Below are positions 22,086-32,731 of a stretch of 64,000 bases of DNA, in pieces. Position 1 is the first letter of the stretch, and each line of letters starts with the position of its first letter. Source of the DNA: Dromiciops gliroides (taxonomy: Eukaryota > Chordata > Mammalia > Microbiotheria > Microbiotheriidae); assembly GCF_019393635.1 (NCBI RefSeq), contig NC_057861.1, forward strand, positions 191,038,026 through 191,102,025, given 5' to 3'. A program made the translations under genes and the position numbers. A model generated the notes under the pieces. It was not told the origin of the DNA, did no database searches, and worked only from the letters and a program-made list of their open reading frames with translations.

Positions 22086-22528
22086 CCATCACAAGCTAAG
22101 TATGTAAAGTGTTTTGTAAAGCCCAATGCATTTCCAAATGTTAAATGTTGTAATTATTAGGTCAAAGGTGGGAAACAGTCATTACTAATTATGGGGATTA
22201 AGAAGTCTTCATGGAAGAGGTAGTATTTGAGTTAGACTTTACAGTATGGGCAAAAATTTAATAGCCACAAGAAGAGAAAAAGAAAAGTATTATACAAAAG
22301 GCATAGTGCAAACAAAGGAGTAAAGAAGCAAAATGTATCCTTGAGGAGACTATTCAAATATAACCAAAACATGAATTTGTTTTTGATTTGTTTTGTAAGA
22401 GTACCAGTTATATCCAAATATAACAGAAAAATAATTCAAGAATTATACCAGTAGTAAAAAAAATATCTGAGGGCAGTCTTGTTTGTGTCTTTGCATATAG
22501 TTTATATTAACTTATCTGTACAGATGCT

Positions 22529-22529
<1 letters not shown>

Positions 22530-22566
<37 letters not shown>

Positions 22567-22585
22567 ACACACACACACACACACA
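22530..22585. repeat. (CT)n-(CA)n microsatellite
   Basis: About 16 CT units followed by about 10 CA units. The surrounding 22090-23680 shows no gene or repeat I can identify. Confidence 0.9.
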
Positions 22586-23835
22586 AAGTAAAATGTAAGC
22601 TCCTTGAAGACTTTCCCATTTTTCTTTTGAAATATTCTGTTACAATATAATTAGTTCATTTTAAACATAGGAACAATGTGATGGTCCTTAATTTCCATAT
22701 AGTTTCCTTCTCTGCACTTTAGTGAATTTATTTTATATGAAAAGTTATGAGATCAATCACAATTGCTTTGAGCCCCCTGTTAGGAACATTCTTGATATTT
22801 ACGGAGAGGTTTCATTTTTGCCAAAATTTCTATGCCTATATTTATATTATCTTTCTCTACTTACCCCTTAGCCTCTTTGTGTTTGAGGCAAAATTCTTGA
22901 AAACTTTTGTACAACAGCTGATTATGTTATCATGTCTGTGATTCAGGAGGCATCAGAAAAATTTAGGAAAAGAGTTGAACTTCTCTCAGGATTTACCTCA
23001 GACCTGGTGTGAGTAAAATAGTGGTGCTAACACATCTCTTTGACTAGTATTGGCTAGTAGAGCCAATAGCAGTCCTTTCTTTGTCATAACTCAAGTCCTC
23101 CCTCCTAATTCCTCTTTACTCCTTGCCCTGGGGCTACCAGTATTGGCTCAGTTCTATGTGACCCTGCTCCTTCCTCTCTTCTTTGAGATACTCTCAAGCT
23201 TTATCTGGTTCTGAGGTAGCTCCTCCCTTTTATACAAAATTCCTTAGGGCTTAACCTAGTCTCTTATGAAATGGCTTCTGATTAATTCAAAAGGTGTACA
23301 GGTCCTATTCAAAAATCAGTTCTGATTGACAGACTTAGTTGCTCTAAAAGTGTTTTTAACTAACTAAGATAATTACTTTAAGTGGGTGGGATAATTAATA
23401 AAATCCCATTATTATACTCTATATTTTTCATTATATTCTTAGTACAGTATCTAAATTAAATCATTATCTCAAGCAGAAACATCTTTTTCCTTCATTTTCA
23501 AAATTCTAAACATATATAGGGGAAATGTTTTTAAATAAACTTTCCCAAAAAAAATATATGTAATGAATGATGTGTATGACTTATACAGCAAAATATCACT
23601 AACCCCACCTCCAATCTTCTTTTTAAATCTAATTAACTTTCCACATTTTTCCTTTCTCCTTTTTTAAAACTTCTTTTTTTTGTTTGGTTTTTTGTTTTGT
23701 TTTGTTTTTCTTTCTTTTCTTTTATTCAGTACAAACCACATCTCTACAGGAGGTCTATCTTCTTGGTAGCAACACAAGAAGGCTGGCTTCAAAAACTAAA
23801 TTAAATACATACATATGTATAAATAATTTCCATTT

Positions 23836-24117
23836 CCTTTATTATATTATATTATTTCCTTATATTATTAATTGACAATATTACTATATTATATAATTTC
23901 CTTATATTATTGCCAGTTCCTATATTATATTGTATCATACCATATTGTATCATATCATACCATACTATACTATACTATATCATACTATGTTATATTAAAT
24001 TACAATAGATTACATTATATTACATTACATTATATTACATTACATTACATTATATTATATTATATTATATTATATTATATTATATTATATTATATTATAT
24101 TATATTATATTATATCA
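23836..24117. repeat. (ATTAT)n pentanucleotide array
   Basis: Roughly 280 bp grading from degenerate variants (TATTATATTATTTCCT, then ATACCATACT) to a pure block of about 14 units at 24040-24113. The 99-codon open frame over it is low complexity. It lies directly upstream of an L1 ORF2 piece. Confidence 0.92.
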
Positions 24118-24330
24118 GCATCCCTATATATCACAAACAAAACCCTGCAAGAAGAGAGATACTCCATTTAAAACAACTCCAGATTTACAAAATACCTGGT
24201 AGTATACCCGCCAACACAAACCAAGGAACTACACAAACAAAATTATGTAAAAATTATATAGATAAAATCTGATTTAAATAATTTTTAAAATATCAATTGT
24301 TCATGGCTAGGCATGGTCAAAATATATATA
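24118..24330 (+). repeat. L1 ORF2 fragment
   Basis: 'actccatttaaaacaactcc', 'ccaaggaactacacaaacaa' and 'tatcaattgttcatggctag' correspond to the reverse-transcriptase part of L1 ORF2 also present at 32400-32760. Frame broken. Confidence 0.65.
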
Positions 24331-24475
24331 TTTTTTTTTGGTGAGGCCATTGGGGCTAAGTGACTTGCCCAGGGTCACACAGCGAGCAAGTGTCAATTGT
24401 CTGAATGCAGATTTGAACTCATGTCCTCCTGAATCCAGGGCCAGTAACCCATCCACTGCACCACCTAGCTGCCCC
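24331..24475 (-). mobile_element. tRNA-derived SINE, type A
   Basis: Minus orientation, somewhat diverged (GCGAGCAAGTGTCAATTGTC). Nine-base T tail at left. Confidence 0.92.
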
Positions 24476-25149
24476 TAAAATAATTTTTCTTTTTTAAAAC
24501 TTCTAATGATGGGACTGTAGCCAATTCTTCATTATCCAGTTTATGAACTATCCTGGTCTCTTACTTGATTTAAAAATTTTGATACCTGCCTTTCTCTTTT
24601 TTTACTAGTTGTTAATAGCTCTACCAGTGAAAGAAAAAAAAGGAAGAAGTATTTGAAATAATTTACTTTTTAAAAGTAACTCCTCTAAAATACTTCCATG
24701 TTGTATGAAGGTGGAAATAATGACTAAAATAAGTGTTTGAGATTTCTCATCACTCCAAGCCTCCACTGAATTAAAAAATCAAGAGTTGACATGATAGTTG
24801 ATTAAGAGGCAAGTGAAATTCAATGAATTATTATTCATTGATTAATAGATGAATTATGACAGATGAGAAAGAAAGCATTTATTAAGTACTTACTGTGGTA
24901 GATGGTAGGAGTAATATCCTACCTCTTCACTAATGAAAGTAAAGTTAGTTTTTCCTTAAAAACTGTTGAGATCATCCCTGAGACTTTATCTCAGGGGACT
25001 AAAGGTTCAGACTCTTGACATCACTTCCAGGTTACCTAATTACAAAGCAGCCATTAGGGGCTTAAAGAGTTCTCTCTGATATTTTCCTGATGGAAATGAT
25101 GGGCAACTTAAGCAAGGGAGCTTTCCTCAGCTAAATCAATTTGAGAATT

Positions 25150-25438
25150 TCCAATTTAGTGTTTAATCCAGGATTTTTAATTTCTTCTTTTCTAGTTTTT
25201 TTAATTACATACCAAATTCATTAGTCTGCTTTTTCCTCTATTTTATTGATGTAAGCATTTAAAGATCAATTTTCTTCTAATCACCACTTTTGCTGTATCC
25301 CATAGGTTTTGATATATTGTTTCAATATTGTCATTCTCTTTAATGAAATTATTAATTGTTTCTATGATTTGTTGTGTAACCTACTCATTCTTTAAGCTTA
25401 GGTTATTTAATCTCCAATTCATTTAAAAAAAATTTTTA
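25150..25438 (-). repeat. L1-like antisense segment
   Basis: AT-rich text such as 'ttgctgtatcccataggttttg' is typical of L1 read backwards. It continues at 25746-25880 beyond a SINE pair. The stretch 24476-25149 contains nothing I can assign. Confidence 0.5.
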
Positions 25439-25590
25439 GGGGGTGGCTAGGTGGCGCAGTGGATAAAGCACCGGCCCTGGATTCAGGAGTACCTGAGTTC
25501 AAATCCGGCCTCAGACACTTGACACTTACTAGCTGTGTGACCCTGGGCAAGTCACTTAACCCCCATTGCCCCCATTGCCCCACAAAAAAA
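25439..25590 (+). mobile_element. tRNA-derived SINE, type B, left arm of an inverted pair
   Basis: Near-consensus plus-strand copy with a small tandem duplication (CCCCCATTG twice) at its 3' end. It forms an inverted repeat with the copy at 25600. The 13-bp duplication CTCCAATTCATTT (25412-25424, 25733-25745) encloses both. Confidence 0.95.
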
Positions 25591-25599
25591 AAAATTTTC

Positions 25600-25733
25600 C
25601 TGGCAATGGGGGTTAAGTGACTTGCCCAGGGTCACACAGCTAGTAAGTGTCAAGTGTCTGAGGCCGGATTTGAACTCAGGTACTCCTGAATCCAGGGCCG
25701 GTGCTTTATCCACTGCGCCACCTAGCCGCCCCC
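25600..25733 (-). mobile_element. tRNA-derived SINE, type B, right arm of an inverted pair
   Basis: Minus-strand copy almost identical to its neighbour. The A/T-rich spacer between the arms is under 20 bp. Probably the first of the two to insert, with the plus copy landing in its tail. Confidence 0.95.
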
Positions 25734-25745
25734 TCCAATTCATTT

Positions 25746-25880
25746 TTAACATGTTTCCTTGGTCCCTTGTTAAATAGAATTTTTATTGAATTATTGCTGA
25801 AAAGATACTTTTAACTATAAAATTTTTGTGTACTAATATATGGTCAATCCTTGTAAAGGTATCATGAACTGCTGAGAAAA
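25746..25880 (-). repeat. L1-like antisense segment (continued)
   Basis: Continues the segment at 25150 ('atatggtcaatccttgtaaagg', 'actgctgagaaaaaggtgaa'). A similar junction phrase occurs at 58920. Confidence 0.5.
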
Positions 25881-25889
25881 AGGTGAATT

Positions 25890-26208
25890 CTTTCTATTTC
25901 CATTCAAGATGACCTAGCTATAAAGAGAGATTTTACAAGAAAATTAAAAGAATATGGAACATATTACTTATCAGACTTATGGAAAGGTGAAGAATTTATG
26001 AATAAACAAGAGATTGAGAGTAAAATTAGGTGTAAAATGGATAATTTTGATTATGTTAAATTTAAAATATTTTGCACAAGAAATATAGCCAGGATTAGAA
26101 GGAAAGCAGAAAATTGGGTGGGAAATTTTATAGACAGTTTATCAGATGTGTCTCATGTCTAAAATATATAAAATATTTTTTTAAATCTATTAAGACTACA
26201 AGTCATTC
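25890..26208 (+). repeat. L1 ORF2 C-terminal fragment
   Basis: Translates in part as FMNKQEIESKIRCKMDNFDY and ARIRRKAENWVGNF, the end of the L1 reverse-transcriptase protein. Interrupted at its right by a truncated SINE. Confidence 0.75.
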
Positions 26209-26303
26209 AAATCTGGCCTCAGGCGCTTCACACTTACCAGCTGTATAACCCTGAGCAAGTCACTTACCCCTCATTGCCCCACCAGAAAAAAAAAATTTTT
26301 TTA
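26209..26303 (+). mobile_element. tRNA-derived SINE, type B, 5'-truncated
   Basis: Starts inside the B-box region (AAATCTGGCCTCAGG), so the first 60 or so bases are missing. Perfect 17-bp duplication AAGACTACAAGTCATTC (26192-26208, 26304-26320) shows that it inserted already truncated. Confidence 0.93.
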
Positions 26304-27235
26304 AAGACTACAAGTCATTCCCCAATTGATAAATATGAATAGGCAGTTTTCCAATGAAGAAACCAAAACAATTTGTAGTCATATAAAAAATTATCTAAAT
26401 CATTATTGATTAGAGAAATTCAAGTTAAAGCAACCTTAAGATATCATTTTATACCTACCAGATTGGCTAAAAAGATAGAAGAAGAAAGTGACAAATGTTG
26501 GAGAGAAATTGTTGTTATAAAAAATGATGAGCAGGATGATTGCAGAAAAAGCTGGAAAGACTTACATGAAATGATGCTGAATGGAGTGAGCAGAACCAGA
26601 TTTGTTTCAACATTGTATTCACCTTTGTATTCAATATTCAATTTACATATTTTAGACATGAGACATATATGATAAACTGTCTATAAAATTTCCCACCCAA
26701 TTTTCTGCTTTCTTTCTAAAAGGAAATACCATTCATTGTTGGTGGAATTGTAAAGTGATCCAATCATTTTGCAGAACAATCTGGAATTATACACAAAAAA
26801 TTATTAAACTATCTATACCCTTTGACCAGCATTACCACTTCTTGGTCTATTTCCAAAGATTAGGGAAAAAGAAAAAGAACACATATATTCTAAAATGTTT
26901 ATAGAAGCTCTCATTGTGGTGGCAAAGAACTAGACATTGCAGGGATGCCCATCAGTTGGGAATGGCTAAACAAGTTGTGGTATATGATTGTGCTTGAATA
27001 CTTCTGTGCTACAAGAAATTATGAGATCAATGATCTTAGAATGTGTAGAGCATCTTCCATCATGAGTCTTTTGAAATTGTCTTAGATGAGAAAACAGAGT
27101 AAATATCATGGGAAGAGAATAGGATGGAAGGAAATAGTTGTGATGATTGACTATAATGTCGAAATGTATGGTACATACTTTGAAGTGATATTGTGAAGAA
27201 AATTCTTTGTCAAGTTTAAGGTACTATATAAAAGT
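26304..27235 (+). repeat. L1 ORF2 end and 3' region
   Basis: Continues the L1 of 25890: 'gattagagaaattcaagtta', 'accagattggctaaaaagat', then the 3' phrases at 26800-27010. It contains an inverted copy of its own upstream part at 26647-26719. Confidence 0.7.
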
Positions 27236-27700
27236 TATTATGAAAAGGATACTATCAGAAAAGCCTGGAAAGACCTACATGAACTGAAGCAGAGTGAAAT
27301 GTACTGTATACAAAATAACAGCAATAGTGTAAGATGATCTGCTGGGAAGCATGTGGTTATTTTCAGCAAGGCAATGAAGGACTTATGAAAATTGCAACTC
27401 ATCTACAGAGAAAGAACTGATAGTATCTGAAAACAGATGGAAACACATTAAAAAAATTTTTTTCTTTGACAATTCCTTAATCTGAAGTTTTTTTTTTAAC
27501 TGTTTTCTCTCACAACCTAACTAATATGGGAAGATTTCCCATGACTATTCATGTATAACTTTTATTGAATTGCTTGAGTTCTTCTGGGTGGGGTGTGGGA
27601 AGGGAGGGAGGAAGAGAAGTTGGAACACAAAGTTTTTAAAAATTTATGTCTAAACTTGTTTTTACATATATTTTGGAAAATAAAACTCTAAACAAGAAAT
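27236..27700 (+). repeat. L1 3' UTR
   Basis: 'agaaaagcctggaaagacct', 'tacatgaactgaagcagagt', ending with the G-rich tract, 'ttggaacacaaagttttt' and AATAAAACTCTAAA. It abuts a minus-strand L1 tail. Confidence 0.75.
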
Positions 27701-28066
27701 TGTCTTAGATGATTGTATTGCTGAGAAGAGCTAAGTCTATTATAGTTGATCATTATACAACATTGCTGTTTCTGTGTACAATATTCTCCTGGTTCTGCTC
27801 ACTTTGCTCAGCATAAGTTCATGTAAGTTTTTCCAGGTTTTTCTAAAATCATCCTGTTCATCATTTCTTTTTTCTTTGGCAGGGCAATGAGGGTTAAGTG
27901 ACTTGCCCAAGGTCACACAGCTAGTAAGTGTCAAGTGTCTGAGGTCACATTTGAACTCAGATCTTCCTGAATCCAGGGGCAGTGCTTTATCTACTGTGCG
28001 ACCAAGTGACCCCTCATCATGTCTTATAGCAGACATGGCTGCTATATTTGCTATACATTTGAAAAA
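27701..28066 (-). repeat. L1 3' region, inverted
   Basis: 'tcctggttctgctcactttg', 'aagtttttccaggtttttct' and 'atcatcctgttcatcatttc' are the reverse of the L1 tail that starts at 28067 on the plus strand. A SINE (27866) divides it. Confidence 0.65.
27866..28013 (-). mobile_element. tRNA-derived SINE, type B
   Basis: Minus orientation, diverged at its 5' end (GCGACCAAGTGACCCC). Flanks CATCATTTC and CATCATGTC suggest its target duplication. Confidence 0.9.
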
Positions 28067-28745
28067 AAGAAATGATGAGCAGGCAGATTTCAGAGAAACC
28101 TGTAAGGACTTGCATGAACTAATGATGAGTAAGATGAGCAGAACCAGGAGAACATTGTACATGGTATCAATGACATTATGTGTTGATCAACTGTGATAGA
28201 CTTGAATCTTCTCAGCAATACAATGGTCTGACATAGTTCCAAAGGACTCATGATGGAAAAGGCTCTCTAAATTCAAGAAAAAAAAAAAAGAACTTGAATC
28301 TGGATGCAGATCAAACCATACTATTTCTATTGTTTTTGTTGTTGTTGTGTTTCTTTTTTGAGGTTTTTCCTTTTTGCTCTGATTCTTCTCTCATTACATG
28401 ACTAATGCAGAAATATGTTTAATATGATTGTACATACATAACCTATATCAGATTACTTGCTCTCTTGGGGAGGGGGGAAGGAGGGGAAGGAGGGAGAAAA
28501 ATTTGAAACTAGAAATCTTATAAAAACAAATGTTGGGGCAGCTAGATGGCGCAGTGGATAGAGCACCGGCCCTGGAGTCAGGAGTACCTGAGTTCAAATC
28601 CAGCCTCAGACACTTAAAACTTACTAGCTGTGTGACCCTGGGCAAGTCACTTAACCCCAATTGCCTCACTAAAAAAAAACAAAAAACAAAAAACAAATGT
28701 TGAAAACTATCTCTAAATGTAACTGGAAAATAATAAAATATTTAT
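28067..28745 (+). repeat. L1 3' UTR with SINE insertion
   Basis: Begins 'gaaatgatgagcaggcagat' and ends 'ctatctctaaatgtaactgg' and AATAAAATAT. The segment 28320-28420 is nearly the same as 33715-33800, so the two L1s are related. Confidence 0.75.
28535..28690 (+). mobile_element. tRNA-derived SINE, type A
   Basis: Plus orientation, nested in an L1 3' end. Flanked by ACAAATGTT on both sides after an A-rich (AAAAAAC)n tail. Confidence 0.94.
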
Positions 28746-29085
28746 GTGAAAAACAAGACTTTGAGTGAATAAATTATTTTGTCTATTATAAAGACCCCAA
28801 ATAATTATAAAGGACATATGAAGAAAGATGCTATCTGCATCCAGATAAAGAACTTATAAATAGAAGTATAGATATAGATATCTATTTGTGTTAAGTGATA
28901 TCCATTTTAGGGTAGAGGAGGAAAAATTTTGCATAATTATTTTGTTGTATATTTGAAAGATACAGCAAATTGTGCATAGATTTGCAGTTCCATGTACAAT
29001 CATCTTTTTTGTTGTTGTTGTACTATGTTATGGAAATGCTTGTTTCATTCTATAAATTAAAATCAATCAATTTACGGTATCCTAT
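28746..29085 (+). repeat. Older L1-type 3' end
   Basis: 'gaagaaagatgctatctgca', 'tccagataaagaacttataa' and 'tggaaatgcttgtttcattc' form another recognisable L1 terminus subfamily. Confidence 0.5.
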
Positions 29086-29160
29086 CTATAGATGTTTATC
29101 TATATTGAATATTCTTCTCTTGCTATAGCTAAATAAATTTCCTTTTATTAGCTTTGTAAT

Positions 29161-29175
29161 AATCATTAAGTATTG
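29161..29175. repeat. Target-site duplication, copy 1
   Basis: AATCATTAAGTATTG, repeated with one change as AATCATTAAGTGTTG at 31995-32009 on the other side of the HAL1 element, and a third time at 33933. Confidence 0.85.
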
Positions 29176-29955
29176 AAGATGGTGGAGGAAAGACAGTGAG
29201 CTCTCGAACCCATGACACATTGGCTCCAAAAAACATTGAAATAATGCTATGGGAAAATGCCCAGAGCAGCAAAACTCACAGAAGGATGTGCTAAAATCAT
29301 CTTCTAACCAAGAACTGCTTGGAAGGTCAGAAGGAGGGAGCTGCTGTGCTGATACAGGAGTCGGGCCCAACCCCACAGTCACCCTGACACAGATCCAGTC
29401 CCAGGAAGGCCTCACCAGAGAAGGAGACTCCCAGAGCCTCTGAATCAACTGAAGTGCCAGTGTTGTCTGGAACTAAGCTCACAGTCTGGTGAGAGGGCTG
29501 AGCCCTGTGCAGGTGGGAGACTACAGGGGTCCATGCTGGTGCTAAGGCAGAACTTGGATTTTTCACCCCTGCTGAATACCAGGAGGTAGGCTTGAGTAGC
29601 AGTGGCCCAGGTGGGGGAGGGGCACAGGCTCTTCAGAGCTAACAACCACAACACATAAAGCTGGTTGATTAGCAAGTTGGTCTGGGGTCATCTACTGACC
29701 ATGGAACAGGCCGGGCGAGGGAAGAACCTGATTCTCTTTAAATCATACCACCTGGGACTTCTTAAGCTTGGGATAGTGCAGCCTGGAAACAGTGCCCCAC
29801 ATTAAGGACCTAAAAGTCAAGTAAAAGAAAGGCAAGATGAACAGAGAAAGATGAGGACCATAGAAAGTTTCTTCAGTAACAAGGAAGAATGAGGTGCACC
29901 CTCAGAGGAAGATGTCAATGTCAGGGCCCCTATATCTAAAGCTTCCAAGAAAAAT

Positions 29956-30723
29956 ATGAATTGGTCTCAGGCCTTAGAGGTGCTCAAAAAGGACTTTGAA
30001 GATAAAGTTAGAGAGGTAGAGGAAAAAATGGAAAGAGAAATGCGGGTGATGCAGGAAAGACATGGGAAAAAAATCAACAGCTTGAAAAGCCAAATGGAAA
30101 AGCTCTCTGATGAAAATAATTGCCTAAGAATTAGGATTGAACAAATGGAAGGCAGTGACCTTATGAGAAATCAAGACACAATAAAGCAAATCCAAATGAA
30201 TAAAAAAATAGAGGGCAATGTGAAATATCTTCTGGGAAAAACTGCTGACCTAGAAAATAGGTCCAGGAGAGAGAAATTGAAAATCATTGGTCTACCTGAA
30301 AACCATGATCAAGGAAAGAGCTTAGACATCATCTTCCAAGATATTCTCAGGGAAAATTGCCATGAAATTTTAGAAGCAGAAGCTAAAATAGAAATTGAAA
30401 GAATTCACCAATCACCTCCAGAAAGAGATCCCAAAAGGAAAACTCCTAGGAATATTATAGCCAAATTCCAGAGTTCTCAGGTCACAGATGCAATATTGCA
30501 AACTGCCAAAAAGAAAGAATTCAAATACTGTGGAGCCCCAGTCAGGATAGCACAAGATCTAACAGTTTCTAAATTAAAGGACCAGAGGGCATGGAATATG
30601 ATATTCCAGAGGGCAAAGGAATTGGGATTACAACCAAGCAAAACTCATCATTATCTTTCAGAGGAAAAAAATGGGACTTTAATGAAAAGAGGACTTTCAG
30701 GTATTCGTGATGAAAAGACCTGA
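29956..30723 (+). CDS. LINE ORF1 protein (HAL1 ORF1p), 255 aa
   Basis: RNA-binding chaperone-type protein of an L1-related retrotransposon. Residues about 5-100 are a heptad-rich coiled coil (many E/K/M/L, for example KVREVEEKMEREM), which in the family drives trimerisation. Residues about 100-180 form the RRM-like part, with the hallmark ENRSRREKLKIIGLPE. The C-terminal domain follows to about 245 (RNIIAKFQSS, then GAPVRIAQDL). Length is somewhat below that of typical L1 ORF1p. The frame is uninterrupted despite the element's age, and no ORF2 follows. Annotated as a transposon gene, not a host gene. Confidence 0.88.
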   Translation: MNWSQALEVLKKDFEDKVREVEEKMEREMRVMQERHGKKINSLKSQMEKLSDENNCLRIRIEQMEGSDLMRNQDTIKQIQMNKKIEGNVKYLLGKTADLENRSRREKLKIIGLPENHDQGKSLDIIFQDILRENCHEILEAEAKIEIERIHQSPPERDPKRKTPRNIIAKFQSSQVTDAILQTAKKKEFKYCGAPVRIAQDLTVSKLKDQRAWNMIFQRAKELGLQPSKTHHYLSEEKNGTLMKRGLSGIRDEKT

Positions 30724-30794
30724 ACTGAATGGCAAATTTGACTTTCAAATACAAGACCCTAGAGAACTATAAAAAACTGGAGTTGGGGAACATA

Positions 30795-30902
30795 TCTGGG
30801 GTCATACAGTGGGTGACTGTCTTGTGTCTGAGGCTGGGTTTTGGCTGGGATCCCCCTGGGTCCAGGGGTCATGCTTTGTCCACTTTGTCACCTAGCTGAC
30901 CC
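30795..30902 (-). repeat. SINE remnant built into the HAL1 3' UTR
   Basis: Heavily diverged antisense copy (GTGTCTGAGGCTGGGTTTTG, then CACCTAGCTGACCC) lacking a tail and target duplication. The HAL1 copy at 62672-63187 has a SINE remnant at the same point, just before ATGACATCTTTAGGG. Confidence 0.8.
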
Positions 30903-31994
30903 ATAATGACATCTTTAGGGTTAAATTGAGGGGTGAGGTGAATGCACCGGGGGAGGGGGAAGGGCAGAGGTAAAATCCTACATGAAAGAAACAGGAAAAG
31001 ACTTATGAAGTGGAGGAAGAGATGGGAGAGGAGCAGGGCAGTAAATGAATTTTACACTCATCAGAAAAGGCTCAAAGACCTTAAACTCATCAGAGTTGGC
31101 TCAAGGAGGGACTAACAGACACACTCAACTAGGTAGAGTAATCTATTTAATCTGGGCAGTAAATGAGCCTAACATTCACCAGAATTGGCTCAATGAGGGA
31201 ATAATGTATACACTCAATTGGGTGGAGTAATCTCTCTAACCTTGCAGGAAAATAGGAGGGGAAGGGGATAAAGAGAGCGGGGCAAAAGAAGGAAGGGCAG
31301 AGTGGGGGAGGGGACAGACAGAAGCAAATTCTTTTGAAGAGTGATAGGATGAGAGAAGATGGATAATAGAATAAATATCACTATCACGGGGAAGGGAAGA
31401 GGATAGAAGGGAAACAGTTAATAATAGTAATCATGAAAAAGAGAAAAGGGGGGGAAATTGTACAAAAAATATTTATAGCAACTCTTGGTGGAGGCTAAGA
31501 ATTGAGAATCAAGGGAATGTCCATCAATTGAGGAATGATGGAAGAAGCTGAGCTATATGATTGTGGTAGAATGGTCTTGTGCTATAGGAAATGACAAACA
31601 GGATGATCCCAAAAAAACCTGGAAAGACTAATGAACATCAATGGATAGTGAAGTGAGCAGAGCTGGGAGGACATTGTACATAGTGACAGCAGTATTGTTC
31701 AATGAGCAATTGTGAATGACTTGACTACTCTCACCAATGCAATGATCCAAGACAATCCCAATCATTAGTTCTTGAGGAAGCTTACTATCCACCCCCATAG
31801 AAAGAACTGATAAAAAGAGCACTTGTGGATTGTACATATATAACCTGGTTTTGATCTTGTGGAGGGGGAGGAAAGGGAGGGAGGGAGGGAGAAAATTTTG
31901 GAACTCTAAATCTTATGAAAATGAATGTTGAAAACTACCCTTACATGTAACTGAAAAAAAAAATAAATATTTATTGCTAAAAAAAAATAAAAAC

Positions 31995-32009
31995 AATCAT
32001 TAAGTGTTG
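31995..32009. repeat. Target-site duplication, copy 2
   Basis: AATCATTAAGTGTTG, shared as right flank by the HAL1 (29176-31994) and as left flank by the truncated L1 (32010-33932). Confidence 0.85.
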
Positions 32010-32056
32010 TACTAGAAATGTTAGCTTTAGCAATCAGAGAAGAAAAAGGAATTAAA

Positions 32057-32208
32057 GGGGGGCAGCTAGATGGCACAGTGGATAGAGCACCGGCCCTGGA
32101 GTCAGGAGTACCTGAGTTCAAATCCGGCCTCAGACACTTAACACTTACTAGCTGTGTGACCTTGGGCAAGTCACTTAACCCCAATTGCCTCACTAAAAAA
32201 AAAAAAAA
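32057..32208 (+). mobile_element. tRNA-derived SINE, type A
   Basis: Inserted in the L1 reverse-transcriptase sequence directly before the FADD motif. Duplication AAAAAGGAATTAAAGG on both sides. Confidence 0.95.
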
Positions 32209-32568
32209 GGAATTAAAGGAATTACAATAGGCAAGGAGGAAACAAAACTATCACTCTTTGCAGATGATATTATGGTATATTTAGAGAATCCTAGAGAATC
32301 AACTAAAAAATTACTTGAAACAATTAACAACGTTAGCAAAGTAGCAGGATGTAAAATAAATCCACATAAATCATCAGCATTTCTATACATGACCAACAAA
32401 GTCCAGCAGCAAGAGATAGAGAAATTCCATTTAAAGTAATGGTAGACGATATAAAATAGTTGGGAATCTACTTGCCAAGACAAACCCAGGAACTCTATGA
32501 AAATAATGACAAAACACTTTTCACACAAATCAAATCATATCTAAATAATTGGAAAAATATTAATTGCT

Positions 32569-32731
32569 GGGCAGCTAGGTGGCTCAGTGGATAAAGCACC
32601 AGTCCTGGATTCATGAGGACCTGAGTTCAAATCTGGCCTCAGACACTTGACACTTACTGGCTGTGTGACCCTGGCCAAGTCATTTAACCCTCATTGCCCT
32701 GCAAAAAACCAAAACAAAACAAAACAAAAAA
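32569..32731 (+). mobile_element. tRNA-derived SINE, type B
   Basis: Nested in L1 ORF2, with an (AAAAC)n tail. AATTGCT on both sides marks the target duplication. Confidence 0.93.

Larger units (their letters stand above)
29176..31994 (+). mobile_element. HAL1-type LINE (ORF1 only), complete between duplications
   Basis: About 2.8 kb. It starts GAAGATGGTGGAGG (L1-like YY1-type promoter start), has about 780 bp of 5' UTR, an intact ORF1 (29956-30723), and then passes straight into a 3' UTR of about 1.2 kb ending AATAAATATTTATTGCT plus A tail. No ORF2 or reverse-transcriptase remnant lies between ORF1 and the tail, which is the defining layout of half-L1 elements that depend on an L1 for ORF2p. 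The 3' UTR holds an antisense SINE remnant (30795-30902), direct repeats around 31045-31230 and purine-rich tracts. Confidence 0.85.

Noticed and set aside
23872-24171. 99-codon Y/I-rich frame
   Set aside because: Translation of the ATTAT microsatellite.
29956-30723. 255-codon ORF1 as a domesticated host gene
   Set aside because: Sits in a complete retrotransposon with target duplications and tail; no sign of host splicing or separate promoter.
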